DNA of 64,000 bases from Paenibacillus sp. J45TS6 (GCF_018403285.1 NZ_BOSJ01000018.1:27979-91978); one strand, 5' to 3'. Shown: positions 36,294 to 45,172, numbered from the stretch's first letter. Notes: generated by a model not told the origin, from the sequence alone. Program-made: numbers and translations.

Positions 36294-37091
36294 TTAGTGT
36301 TTTATTTCTTCTTCATCATCCTCAAACGGCTTATTGATATAGTAATAAAAATACCCCATCATAAATACGCCGCCGACCATATTACCAATGGTAACTGGAA
36401 TTAAGTTGTGGAGTATGGCACCAATCGTAATCGTTTCCGAATGATCCAGCACTAGTGCGATCGCAAAGGTACACATGTTAGCAATACTATGTTCATAACC
36501 TGATATAAAAAAGCAGAAGACAAAGAGGACCATTGCAAACAGCTTCGCGCCATTTTCCTTCATAAACATCGGTACAAAAAAAGCGAGACATACGAGCCAG
36601 TTACATAGTATAGCACGGAAAAACAACTCCACTACGGTAGCATCCAGCTTATGCTCCACTACATTAATCAGGAACGAGTTAACACTAGGAGAAGCATAGA
36701 GATTCGTTACATCAATGAGAAACGCGAATACCAGTGCACCAAGCAGGTTGCCGGCATACGTGAGTCCCCATAGCTTGTAGACGGTTTTCCATTCCATTTT
36801 TTTCTTAAGGGCTGCATAAGTAAAGTAAAAGGTGTTTCCAGTAAACAGGTCCGCTCCCCCATAAGCAATCAGGATGATCGCTGCTCCAAATGTAAGTGCG
36901 GCCATGGGATAAGCTGCCGGTGAATCCGCTATGTAAAAATAGTTACCTGTCTTAAAAGCAACAATAACCCCGAATCCAATGAACATACTGGCAAGCATCG
37001 CTCGCAGAATGTACATTTTCCAATCTTTTTGGTAGACTCTTTGCTTTCTTAGTGCATATTTCTCAACTTGTCGTAAACCTTCTGCTTCCAA
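36294..37091 (-). CDS. Formate/nitrite transporter family channel
   Basis: The 265-residue membrane protein has six spans. It shows FNT motifs such as GGADLFTGNTFYF (the selectivity loop region), GNLLGA, CNWLVCLA and SGYEHSIANM with its conserved histidine. These pentameric channels move formate, nitrite or related monovalent acids. It starts at a TTG with GGAGGG seven to eight bases ahead. It is transcribed alone. Confidence 0.92.
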   Translation of the reverse strand: MEAEGLRQVEKYALRKQRVYQKDWKMYILRAMLASMFIGFGVIVAFKTGNYFYIADSPAAYPMAALTFGAAIILIAYGGADLFTGNTFYFTYAALKKKMEWKTVYKLWGLTYAGNLLGALVFAFLIDVTNLYASPSVNSFLINVVEHKLDATVVELFFRAILCNWLVCLAFFVPMFMKENGAKLFAMVLFVFCFFISGYEHSIANMCTFAIALVLDHSETITIGAILHNLIPVTIGNMVGGVFMMGYFYYYINKPFEDDEEEIKH

Positions 37092-37621
37092 ATGGATCCC
37101 TCCGTATTCTGCGAAACAAATAATAAATCGATTATGATTTCCAGAGTCTTTACAAGATTATGTCCAGGTTCAAGTCAGTGTATGTATTTCCAGTAATACT
37201 AAGGTAAGAAAAGAAGTAATATCCGACCTCAACCTAAATTAAAATAAGCGATCGTAAAATGTAATCCTATAAGTTATTTCACATTTGAGTTATGAAATTG
37301 ATTCAAAGATGTAAATAACAAAAGGGCGCGAGTGAGTATTCGAGCCCTTCTTCCTTATATATACCACCATAATAGCAGATGACACACTATATTGCGTATT
37401 TATGCAAAGTTCTTCCAATAGATTACGTGAGAATTTATCCTGTTCATAAGATTTCTAAGCAGAAACTTTAATTTATTATTTTTAACACAATTTGATTTAA
37501 ATGTAAATACAGGTTTGCTAAAGATACACATTTACAAAAAACGCGACTGGATAAAGATCTCAGATAACATTCTCCCTCTATACTTCATTACAGATCAACT
37601 CAAAGGAGAGTGTACAAGACC
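37092..37621. other. 530-base intergenic region
   Basis: No supportable gene. The region holds the promoter side of the FNT gene (left), an AT-rich stretch, one arm of the dispersed palindromic element (TTATGAAATTGATTCAAA, 37290-37307), an orphan hairpin (37322-37349, GGGC/GCCC core) with weak T runs on either strand, and the upstream region of the metallophosphoesterase gene. Confidence 0.6.
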
Positions 37622-38557
37622 ATGAGGATCGCATTGATAGGTGACTTACATTATCATGAGGCAGATCAAACACTAGGTAACTGGGTAGAAGCAAGAGATG
37701 CGTTTTATAAAAATATGCTGCATCATTTTTTAAGTTCTGAAGCCGACTTGTATATATCCCTTGGGGATCTGACCAATCTCGGAACAAAGCGCGAATTGCA
37801 AGAAGTTTACGAGATCATACATTCCTATGAACGCAGGTTTCATCATGTTCTGGGTAATCACGATACGTATACTCAGCCTAAAAAAGAAATTCAAAAACAA
37901 ACAGGACAAGCCTGTTATTACTCTATAACTATGGAAGATTTCATTCTTGTATTTCTAGATACGACAAGAGAGATGGATGTAAAAAACTGGGGAGGCTGGC
38001 TTGGCGAAGAGCAGTTGAACTGGTTTGAGGAAGTGGTCCAAATGTCAGGAACAAAGCCGATGCTGGTCTTTGCACATCACCCGGTCCATGTAACAACGAC
38101 AGGTTCAGATCGTGAAAAAGGATCAATCGATCCTTCCATTGATATGTGGCGTATTCTCCGCCAGAAAAAAGGAACAGGGATTTATTTTAACGGACATACG
38201 CACGTGGATTCAATTATGGAACAGGATGGATGGACCTTTATTCAGCTGTCTGCCTGCCTGGATCAGCATGCCTATCGTATCGCCGAAATTACGGGGGAAG
38301 AAGTCCGAGTTCAGGCTGTAGATATTATAGATTCCACGCTCACTGACCAGTTACCTGAAATTTTTACTTATATGAATCATTTTAGGGCGACTCCGCATGC
38401 TCGTGGAAAACAGCAAGAGCGAGAGTGCTGTGTGCAGCTGCTGGGCGAGCGGTTGAACGAAGCAGATTTATTCGAAGCATTAGAAGCGGAGCTGAATGAA
38501 GAGGACCTGCAAATCAGTGCAGACACCAGACACGGAGGAGATAAAGCGCATGTCTAA
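37622..38557 (+). CDS. Calcineurin-like metallophosphoesterase
   Basis: ATG 37622 follows AAAGGAGAGTG at good spacing. The 311-residue cytoplasmic protein has all metal-binding motifs of the family: GDLHYHE, GDLTN, GNHDTYT, AHHPVH and NGHTHVD. Members hydrolyse phosphodiesters or phosphomonoesters; GpdQ-type enzymes act on glycerophosphodiesters. Its stop overlaps the glpP start, and the ugp importer follows, so a role in breaking down imported glycerophosphodiesters is a reasonable inference. Confidence 0.88.
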   Translation: MRIALIGDLHYHEADQTLGNWVEARDAFYKNMLHHFLSSEADLYISLGDLTNLGTKRELQEVYEIIHSYERRFHHVLGNHDTYTQPKKEIQKQTGQACYYSITMEDFILVFLDTTREMDVKNWGGWLGEEQLNWFEEVVQMSGTKPMLVFAHHPVHVTTTGSDREKGSIDPSIDMWRILRQKKGTGIYFNGHTHVDSIMEQDGWTFIQLSACLDQHAYRIAEITGEEVRVQAVDIIDSTLTDQLPEIFTYMNHFRATPHARGKQQERECCVQLLGERLNEADLFEALEAELNEEDLQISADTRHGGDKAHV

Positions 38558-39206
38558 CCGTGTATCTCAGCTGGCTCTAGGAGCGGAAAACACCAAACTA
38601 TCCACTAGAAAAACAAAACAGCAGCATGCTGTGGATGATCTGCTAAAACGTCTATCCGAGTATCGTAATGTAGCTTCCATTCGGGATGTACGTTACCTTG
38701 AAACCGCCCTTTCTTACCGAGATCAGCTCAGTGCGGTGTTCCTTCTTACCGGAAGTATTGGTGTGATTAAAAGTTATGTGGAATTATTTCAAAAACATCA
38801 TATTCCGGTATTCGTGCATGTAGAGAAGATCGGGGGGCTTTCTTATGACCAGCAAGGGCTTGAATATGTAGCGAATGCAATACGGCCGGACGGGATTATT
38901 ACAACCAAGATTCAAGTCGTCAAGAAAGCACAGAAATTAGGTCTTACTACCATCCAGCGATTCTTTCTTGTTGATTCGGAAGGACTGGCCAATATTACGC
39001 AAAGTCTCGCTCAGGTAGAACCCGATGTTATCGAGATCATGCCGGCACGCATTCCTGAGGTGCTTCACAAGGTGAGAGAAATGACAGACATTCCCGTCAT
39101 CTCCGGAGGACTTCTACGAAAACGAGAGCATGCGGAAGCATGTATATTGGAGGGGGCAACGGCCATTTCTTCATCTAGTCAGCAGATGTGGGAAAAATCA
39201 TTCTAG
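38550..39206 (+). CDS. glpP: Glycerol-3-phosphate-responsive antiterminator GlpP
   Basis: ATG 38550 follows GGAGGAG inside the end of the previous gene (eight-base overlap). The 218-residue protein has the GlpP barrel fold: FLLTGSIGVIKSYVELF, VFVHVEKIGGLS, DGIITTKIQVVKKAQKLGLTTIQRFFLVDSE, DVIEIMPARIPE and ISGGLL. In Bacillus, GlpP with glycerol-3-phosphate binds leader RNA and prevents termination upstream of glp genes. A terminator in the following ugp leader is a probable target. The N terminus is about 25 residues longer than in Bacillus. Confidence 0.93.
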   Translation: MSNRVSQLALGAENTKLSTRKTKQQHAVDDLLKRLSEYRNVASIRDVRYLETALSYRDQLSAVFLLTGSIGVIKSYVELFQKHHIPVFVHVEKIGGLSYDQQGLEYVANAIRPDGIITTKIQVVKKAQKLGLTTIQRFFLVDSEGLANITQSLAQVEPDVIEIMPARIPEVLHKVREMTDIPVISGGLLRKREHAEACILEGATAISSSSQQMWEKSF

Positions 39207-39356
39207 GAGCGATTCCTTCAAAATCTAATCTATAAAGTTTATCCTTACTTAACACGAATCTTCAATTCGGTTAACAGTAACGTCTTAAGATGAGAAGAGA
39301 TAAGAGAACTAACGTATTTCCTGACAAGTAAATAAGTACCCGGGTTGGAGTGATGG

Positions 39357-39426
39357 AGAAACCTAATCGGATCAAGAGAGAGCCTGTAACTGGCTGTTCT
39401 TGGTCTGATCGAGGTTTCTTTTTGTT
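39357..39426 (+). terminator. Leader terminator upstream of ugpB, probable GlpP target
   Basis: A long bulged hairpin (arms AGAAACCT 39357-39364 and AGGTTTCT 39412-39419, with TCGGATCA/TGATCGA and AGCC/GGCT helices above) ends in TTTTTGTT. It lies 50 bases before the ugpB ribosome site and directly after glpP, the arrangement used for GlpP-controlled leaders. Confidence 0.75.
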
Positions 39427-39481
39427 ATATCAGGTAGCTGGGCTTAGGTTCATGATGTTCATTCTAAGGAGGATACAAAGG

Positions 39482-40810
39482 ATGAGAAGAGGAAAGAGAC
39501 GGAATTTATTAACACTGGTACTAGGAATGAGCGTTTTACTTGCTGCTTGCGGTACGGATTCAGGAGGAAGCAATGCAACAAGTGCTGCAGGTGCTGCCTC
39601 TGGGAACAGCGGAAATACGGAAGAGAAGATACAGATTAAATACTGGTATGCCTATGGAGAAAAGATTGAAGAGGCAAAACAAGAATTAGTAAAACGTTTT
39701 AATGAATCTCAGGACAGAATCGAAGTCGTTGCTGAGTATCAAGGCAACTATGATGATTTACATGCCAAAGTACAAGCTGCATTTGCTGCAAACAATGCGC
39801 CTGCCGTATCAGATCTAGAGATTTCCTCAACAGGGACCTTTGCCAGGTACGGAATGATCACTGACCTTACTGCTTTAGCAGAGCAGGATAAAGAAAAACT
39901 GCAAATTGACGATTTCAACCCAGGACTGATGGGGAATGCCTATGTGGATGGCAAGCTATACGGGTTGCCGTTTATGCGCAGTACACCGATTATGTACATG
40001 AATGTCAGCATTCTAGAAGAGGCCGGGCTTGATCCCGCTGGACCGAAGACATGGGACGAATTCGAAGAGTACGGCAAAGTGCTGAAAGCAAAAGGGAAAA
40101 CAGCAATGACAATGCCTACAGATATCTGGTTCTACGAGGGACTTGTAGCACAGTCTGGTGGTCAGGTATTAGCGGATGATGGGAAGTCTGCTTTATTTAA
40201 CTCTCCTGAAGGTGTTGCTCCTGTAGAGTTCTGGAAGAAATTAGCCGGCGAAGGAATCATTAAAATTCCAGTGGGAGATGAAGCCGGAGCAACGGCGGAA
40301 AAAGACTGGGCTAACCAGACATCTGCGTTTCGATTTGGTTCAACCGCAGGAGTTGCCGGTGCTATTGAAATCTCACAAGGAAATAACTTTGAATTTAACA
40401 CGGCCTTTATGCCGGCGAATAAATCATATGGAGTTCCTACAGGCGGTTGTCAGCTCGTGATTACATCAAAACTTAGTGAAGAAGAAACAGCGGCAGCTTG
40501 GGAATTCCTTACCTTCATGACAACGGCTGAGAGTACAACGTATCAAAGCAAACACACGGGATATTTACCTACGCGAATCTCAGCACTTGAAAGTGAAGAG
40601 TTACAGTCGCTCTATAAGGAATACCCGCAATATAAAGTAGCTGTAGATCAGCTGGCTTATGCCAGACCTCGTCCGATGGAGACGGCATATCCTGAAGTTG
40701 CGAAAATCGTAAAGAATGCCATTGAGAAAACATTACTTGATCCCAAAGTCTCTGCCCAGGATGCGATGAACGAAGCCAATGAGAAAGCAAATACACTGTT
40801 AAGTAAATAA
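39482..40810 (+). CDS. ugpB: Glycerol-3-phosphate-type ABC importer binding lipoprotein
   Basis: ATG 39482 follows AAGGAGGA; a longer frame from 39350 crosses the leader hairpin and is rejected. The 442-residue protein has a basic start, lipobox LAAC (cysteine about 22) and a family-1 binding fold. The segments IEVVAEYQGNYDDLHAKVQAA and LPFMRSTPIMYMN resemble UgpB. The neighbouring glpP and metallophosphoesterase support glycerol-3-phosphate or glycerophosphodiesters as substrate. Confidence 0.88.
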   Translation: MRRGKRRNLLTLVLGMSVLLAACGTDSGGSNATSAAGAASGNSGNTEEKIQIKYWYAYGEKIEEAKQELVKRFNESQDRIEVVAEYQGNYDDLHAKVQAAFAANNAPAVSDLEISSTGTFARYGMITDLTALAEQDKEKLQIDDFNPGLMGNAYVDGKLYGLPFMRSTPIMYMNVSILEEAGLDPAGPKTWDEFEEYGKVLKAKGKTAMTMPTDIWFYEGLVAQSGGQVLADDGKSALFNSPEGVAPVEFWKKLAGEGIIKIPVGDEAGATAEKDWANQTSAFRFGSTAGVAGAIEISQGNNFEFNTAFMPANKSYGVPTGGCQLVITSKLSEEETAAAWEFLTFMTTAESTTYQSKHTGYLPTRISALESEELQSLYKEYPQYKVAVDQLAYARPRPMETAYPEVAKIVKNAIEKTLLDPKVSAQDAMNEANEKANTLLSK

Positions 40811-40824
40811 AAGGAGTGGAGAAG

Positions 40825-41940
40825 ATGGGCCAAATTGAGCTAAAAGGAATCAGCAAGTTTTTTAAGCAGGAAGAGGTAATCAAGGACCTTGACCTTACGA
40901 TAAAAGATGGTTCATTTACGGTGCTTGTCGGTCCATCTGGCTGTGGTAAATCAACAACGCTCCGCATGATTGCGGGGCTTGATGACCAGTCCAGCGGAGA
41001 TATTTTTATTGATGGCAAGCGAGTGAATGGAGTTCCCCCGGGAATGCGTGATGTGGCGATGGTTTTCCAAAACTACGCACTCTATCCGACGATGAATGTC
41101 CATGACAATATTGAATTTGGACTGATTAACCGGAAGATACCGAAGAAGGAACGCGATACGCTGATTGCTGATATCTCCGAAATTGTAGGCCTCAGCGATT
41201 ATATGAAAAAGAAGCCGGAGATGCTCTCCGGCGGACAGCGCCAGCGTGTAGCTCTTGCTCGCGCTATGGTTAAGAAACCCGAGGTCTTTATTCTCGATGA
41301 GCCGCTCAGTAACCTGGATGCGAAGCTCCGCCATCAGATGCGGGCAGAGCTTATTCAGCTGCATAAAAGGCTGGGGACGACATTTGTGTATGTAACCCAT
41401 GATCAGGTAGAGGCCATGTCTATGGGCGATGAGATTGTCATTATGAATAAAGGAGTCATTCAGCAAGCGGCTTCCCCAATTGAACTGTATCACAATCCAG
41501 CAAACATGTTTGCTGCTCAGTTTATTGGAACACCTGCGATGAACATTCTTCCCTATAAAGGGATCCATTTTCCCTCTTTATCGGCAAAAAGCAAGGAAGA
41601 GATTCGCCATTTCGGATTTCGTCCTGAGCACGCGCAGCTGCATACCGGGCATGAGTTAAAAGGAGAGGGCCTTAGAATCAGTGGAGAAATCATGACCAGG
41701 GAAAGCCTCGGGGCAGAGAGTATATACCAGATCCAGTCGAGCTTCGGTATGTTTTCCGTTAAGACTTTCCTTGCTCCTCTTATTATGAATAACATGGTTA
41801 CCGTTACCGTTCCATATGAGCAGTTGTACTATTTTGACTCTAGGGGACTTAGGGTAAGACAAGCAGAATATAGAGCCGCTGGAAGTGAAAATGGAACGAC
41901 GAAATCTCTTGAACTCATTTCGGTGAGCGGAGGAGGCTAG
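40825..41940 (+). CDS. ugpC: Glycerol-3-phosphate importer ATPase
   Basis: ATG 40825 follows AAAGGAGTGGAGA. The 371-residue ATPase has Walker A GPSGCGKST, Q-loop VFQNYALYP, signature LSGGQRQRV, Walker B FILDEPLSNLD and H-loop YVTHD, then a C-terminal TOBE domain typical of the MalK/UgpC group. It energises UgpA-UgpE. Its presence within the operon contrasts with the first importer in this window, which lacks its own ATPase. Confidence 0.92.
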   Translation: MGQIELKGISKFFKQEEVIKDLDLTIKDGSFTVLVGPSGCGKSTTLRMIAGLDDQSSGDIFIDGKRVNGVPPGMRDVAMVFQNYALYPTMNVHDNIEFGLINRKIPKKERDTLIADISEIVGLSDYMKKKPEMLSGGQRQRVALARAMVKKPEVFILDEPLSNLDAKLRHQMRAELIQLHKRLGTTFVYVTHDQVEAMSMGDEIVIMNKGVIQQAASPIELYHNPANMFAAQFIGTPAMNILPYKGIHFPSLSAKSKEEIRHFGFRPEHAQLHTGHELKGEGLRISGEIMTRESLGAESIYQIQSSFGMFSVKTFLAPLIMNNMVTVTVPYEQLYYFDSRGLRVRQAEYRAAGSENGTTKSLELISVSGGG

Positions 41941-41944
41941 AGGC

Positions 41945-42832
41945 ATGATGAGTTCGACATCAAGCATATGGCATAAGCTTAGACCCTATGGAATGGTAAC
42001 GCCGGCACTAGCCGTTTTTGGTGTATTCTTCATTTATCCTATTTTTTATATGATGTATCTCAGTGTATTTGACTGGAATTTTGTCAGCCCTACAAAGGAT
42101 TATGTCGGTTTGCAAAATTTTTCGGCATTATTGTCGGATGCTGAGTTTCGTCAGGTCATACTAAATACGACAATATACACCGTTTCTACCGTGCTTCTCA
42201 CCCTTAGTATTTCTTTACTGCTGGCTCTTTGGTTAAATCGTTCCGGAGCGTTCTATGGATTTGTCCAAGGGGCCATATTCAGTCCGCATATTATTTCTTT
42301 GGTATCCATTTCACTGCTATGGAGCTGGCTGATGGACCCAGAGTATGGGCTATTGAACTGGGTTATCGGCCTTTTGGGATTTGGACCATTAGAGTGGTTA
42401 TCTCATCCGGATACTTCCCTCATGTCACTCATTCTGGTTGCTGTGTGGAAAGGGATCGGATTTAACACCCTTGTCTTTATTGCCGGATTGCAAAGCATTC
42501 CGCAAAGTATATATGAAGCGGCTGCACTGGATCGTTCCAAACCATGGCGTACGTTTATGCGTTTAACGCTGCCCATGTTATCTCCAACGCTGTTTTTCCT
42601 AGCGATTATGAGTATGATTGGTTCCTTTCAGGTGTTTGAGACGATTGCCATTATGACGCAGGGCGGGCCGGTGAATTCCACAAACACCTTGGTCTATTAC
42701 ATCTATCAATATGGTTTCCGTTTCTTTAAGATTGGCTATGCTTCAGCGGCTGGGGTAATCTTGCTTGTGATTGTCGGGATCCTAACCCTTATCTATTTCC
42801 GTCTATTATCCAAAAAGGTGCATTATCGGTAA
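41945..42832 (+). CDS. ugpA: Glycerol-3-phosphate importer permease
   Basis: The 295-residue membrane protein has six spans and a MalF/UgpA-type EAA loop (YEAAALDRSKPWRTFMRLTLPML). It starts four bases after ugpC, with the ribosome site (GGAGG) inside the ugpC end. It pairs with UgpE. Confidence 0.92.
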   Translation: MMSSTSSIWHKLRPYGMVTPALAVFGVFFIYPIFYMMYLSVFDWNFVSPTKDYVGLQNFSALLSDAEFRQVILNTTIYTVSTVLLTLSISLLLALWLNRSGAFYGFVQGAIFSPHIISLVSISLLWSWLMDPEYGLLNWVIGLLGFGPLEWLSHPDTSLMSLILVAVWKGIGFNTLVFIAGLQSIPQSIYEAAALDRSKPWRTFMRLTLPMLSPTLFFLAIMSMIGSFQVFETIAIMTQGGPVNSTNTLVYYIYQYGFRFFKIGYASAAGVILLVIVGILTLIYFRLLSKKVHYR

Positions 42833-42851
42833 AAGGGAGAGGAGGCTACTT

Positions 42852-43751
42852 ATGAATGTACTTGAACCAGCAGCAAGAGCAGAACGCGCATCCCGAGGCA
42901 AAGTGAAAGAGGAAGTAAGCAGCATGAAGGTGATAAACCGTCTCCTGAAAGTTGTTAACGTAATGTTAATGGGGGTGCTTGTTCTTATCTTTGCTTTACC
43001 CTTTGTTTGGATGGTGTCCACATCACTTAAAACACTGCCGGAAACGATGATCTTTCCGCCCGAGTGGATTCCAGAAACCCCGCAGTGGCAAAACTTTATT
43101 CAAGCCTGGAACTCGGGACCGTTTCTTCACTATTTTATGAACAGCGTGATGATCTCCGCAGGCATTCTGCTGCTGCAGATGCTTACAATTATTCCCGCTG
43201 CCTATGCATTTGCGAGGTTTGAGTTTAAGGGATCGGGTATTCTGTTTGGACTTGTCATGGTAACACTGATGATTCCTTCTCAGTTAATCTTCTTGCCCGT
43301 GTATCTTGAACTTAGTTCCTGGAATCTGCTTAACACGCATCTTGGGCTGATTCTACCCTTTGCATCCAGTGCATTTGGTATCTTTCTTTTGCGCCAATCG
43401 TTCAAGCAAGTACCGAATGAACTGATCGAGGCAGCTCGCTTAGATAAAGCAAAAGAGTGGAAGATTATGCTGAAGCTCATGATTCCTATGGCTCGTCCTG
43501 CACTTATTACCTTCGGATTGTTCAGTTTTATTAGTCACTGGAATGATTATTTCTGGCCGCTGGTGATGACTACGAACGAAACGGCGCGGACCCTTCCGCT
43601 CGGGATAGCCAAGATTCGAGAAACAGAAGGATTGACCACCTGGAATGTTCTTATGGCAGGCAATTTGATACTTGTTGTCCCAATTCTAATTATTTTCTTC
43701 TTTGCACAGCGCTCCATTATTAAAGCATTCGTATATAATGGTGTGAAATAA
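42852..43751 (+). CDS. ugpE: Glycerol-3-phosphate importer permease
   Basis: The 299-residue membrane protein has six spans and a MalG/UgpE-type EAA loop (LIEAARLDKAKEWKIMLKLMIPM). GAGAGGAGG precedes ATG 42852; an internal ATG 42924 would give the more usual length, but the first has the stronger ribosome site. It ends the ugpBCAE operon. Confidence 0.92.
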   Translation: MNVLEPAARAERASRGKVKEEVSSMKVINRLLKVVNVMLMGVLVLIFALPFVWMVSTSLKTLPETMIFPPEWIPETPQWQNFIQAWNSGPFLHYFMNSVMISAGILLLQMLTIIPAAYAFARFEFKGSGILFGLVMVTLMIPSQLIFLPVYLELSSWNLLNTHLGLILPFASSAFGIFLLRQSFKQVPNELIEAARLDKAKEWKIMLKLMIPMARPALITFGLFSFISHWNDYFWPLVMTTNETARTLPLGIAKIRETEGLTTWNVLMAGNLILVVPILIIFFFAQRSIIKAFVYNGVK

Positions 43752-43827
43752 GGACATATGTATATGAAGACAAGCTGTTTTCAAGTGACTAGAACCTATG
43801 GTTAAATGGTATCCGGAGGTGATTTTT

Positions 43828-44073
43828 ATCCTGAACCCGGGTAAGAAAAAACGCAATCCTAAGTTTGTTATAGCGGAGGCAGTTGTTACCGCCCTCGCCC
43901 TAATTTTATTGATTATTTCGCTAGTGAATTCGGGTATCTCTCTAGGTTGGTTTTTCCTCAGTATGTCTGTGGTCTATGCCATTCGGTATTGGGAGCTTCG
44001 ATCGTGGATTCAGGTGCTTTCCATCGTGATTTTGGCATTAGGTGCCGTAAGTTTGTTTATGTTGGGACAATAA
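43828..44073 (+). CDS. Small membrane protein with non-standard start
   Basis: The product (about 81 residues) has two or three hydrophobic helices (VTALALILLIISLVNSG, LGWFFLSMSVVYAIRYW, VLSIVILALGAVSLFML). The strong ribosome site GGAGGTGA (43815-43822) points to a start at ATC 43828 or CTG 43831; the only ATG (43798) lies upstream of that site and has no site of its own. No family is recognised. A strong terminator follows. Confidence 0.7.
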   Translation: MLNPGKKKRNPKFVIAEAVVTALALILLIISLVNSGISLGWFFLSMSVVYAIRYWELRSWIQVLSIVILALGAVSLFMLGQ

Positions 44074-44114
44074 GTGAGCAACAAAGAAGAAAAAAAGAGA
44101 CAGAAAAAAGAGAC

Positions 44115-44144
44115 GAAAAAGCCCTTTTAAAGGGCTTTTTTTAT
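44115..44144 (+). terminator. Intrinsic terminator after the small membrane protein gene
   Basis: Perfect stem AAAAAGCCCTTT/AAAGGGCTTTTT followed by more T. Confidence 0.9.
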
Positions 44145-44225
44145 TTATTTCATTTAATTTCCTTTTAGGTTAGTTTAAAATAAATAATGATCTTGTATAC
44201 ATATCGTATCGGAGGTAGCGTGTAA

Positions 44226-44492
44226 ATGAGAAAATTCCTAAAAGTGTTGTTGGTAACTATGGTTTTTGTTTCCATATCATTTGGGGTAATGGGTGAGATC
44301 CATGCGGAAGGCGCAAAGAAGTATAAGAACTGTACTGAGCTGAACAAAGTGTATAAAGGCGGAGTCGCCAAGTCTTCTTCCATTAAAAATAAGGGAGGCA
44401 AAACGAAATATAAACCGCATGTTTCTGCATCGCTGTATGAAGCTAATAAATCAAAAGATCGGGATAAGGATGGGATTGCTTGCGAGAAATAG
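44226..44492 (+). CDS. Secreted excalibur calcium-binding domain protein
   Basis: The 88-residue protein has a signal peptide (to about residue 28, cleaved after HAE), then an excalibur domain: YKNCTELNKVYKGGV and the terminal calcium-binding loop DRDKDGIACEK. Such domains occur at the end of surface nucleases and as free small secreted proteins. Function unknown. GGAGG precedes ATG 44226. Confidence 0.9.
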   Translation: MRKFLKVLLVTMVFVSISFGVMGEIHAEGAKKYKNCTELNKVYKGGVAKSSSIKNKGGKTKYKPHVSASLYEANKSKDRDKDGIACEK

Positions 44493-44513
44493 GAGAATAG
44501 GGGGTAGAATCCA

Positions 44514-44562
44514 TAACAAAAGCCGATATTCGCTCCTTATCAAAAGAGTGGACATCGGCTGA
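44514..44562 (-). terminator. Terminator for the minus-strand small gene
   Basis: Stem AGCCGAT/ATCGGCT with inner CTC/GAG pairing; on the minus strand it runs into TTTTGTTAT. It also lies after the plus-strand excalibur gene. Confidence 0.65.
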
Positions 44563-44598
44563 TCAAGTAAAAAATAATATAGGATAGGGGGCTAGAAT

Positions 44599-44796
44599 TC
44601 AAAATGGGACAGGAATGAGGGTAGAGCAATGTCTAATTTCCTGAAAAGGAATACTGACAATACCTTGTGTATGTTTTAGACGAAGCTTCTTATAAGGAAG
44701 CTGAAGGCTTACGACCCCAGAATAGACAGATCCATCGATTAAAGAAAGATGTACAGAATAACCTTTTTGCTCAGCAATTTGTAGTTCTTTCATCAT
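44599..44796 (-). CDS. Small hypothetical protein, 65 residues
   Basis: The start has GGAGGAATTTCT ahead of it on the minus strand. The product looks like a single small beta-barrel (VHLSLIDGSVYSGVVSLQL...GIVSIPFQEIRHC), similar in pattern to YolD-like or Sm-like folds, but I cannot assign a family. It has no membrane span. Confidence 0.72.
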   Translation of the reverse strand: MMKELQIAEQKGYSVHLSLIDGSVYSGVVSLQLPYKKLRLKHTQGIVSIPFQEIRHCSTLIPVPF

Positions 44797-45172
44797 AGAA
44801 ATTCCTCCGTTCGCTTTTGATTAGTTCATAATAACTATGTCGGTAGCAGGAAGAAAAAAGTGAAGACATATTTTTGTAATCGCTTTCTTTAAATATAAAT
44901 GAATTTCCTGAGCGAAAACAAGGTGTAAATAGTCCTGTTTATTATTTTATATACTTATAGAATACCCATTTGGACAAAAGAATTAACATATTTGTGAAAA
45001 ACCTTATATACAAAAATCAATTTCATAATTCATTAAAACGATAAATTTGTAACTATATATAGACAAATAGAACCATTTTGATCTATATATAATCTTGATT
45101 AAAGCAACTGAAGGTATTATGAAATTGATTTAAAAAAGAACCATTTTAGCGGAGAAAACTGCACTAAAAATA
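44797..45172. other. AT-rich intergenic region between small gene and mtlD
   Basis: No gene is supported. It holds the upstream region of the 65-residue gene and the first copy of the dispersed palindromic element (45014-45132). Confidence 0.6.
45014..45132 (-). repeat. Dispersed palindromic element, copy 1
   Basis: Perfect 15-bp inverted arms AAATCAATTTCATAA (45014-45028) and TTATGAAATTGATTT (45118-45132) enclose a segment whose right 47 bases match copy 2 at 53310-53393 in opposite orientation, about 89% identical over 64 bases by eye. The left interior has about 40 extra bases. GAACCATTTT recurs just outside at 45138-45147. Confidence 0.7.

Noticed and set aside
39350-39481. Longer UgpB frame starting at 39350
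   Set aside because: It would place 44 residues ahead of a complete lipoprotein signal and run through the leader terminator; ATG 39482 has a perfect ribosome site.
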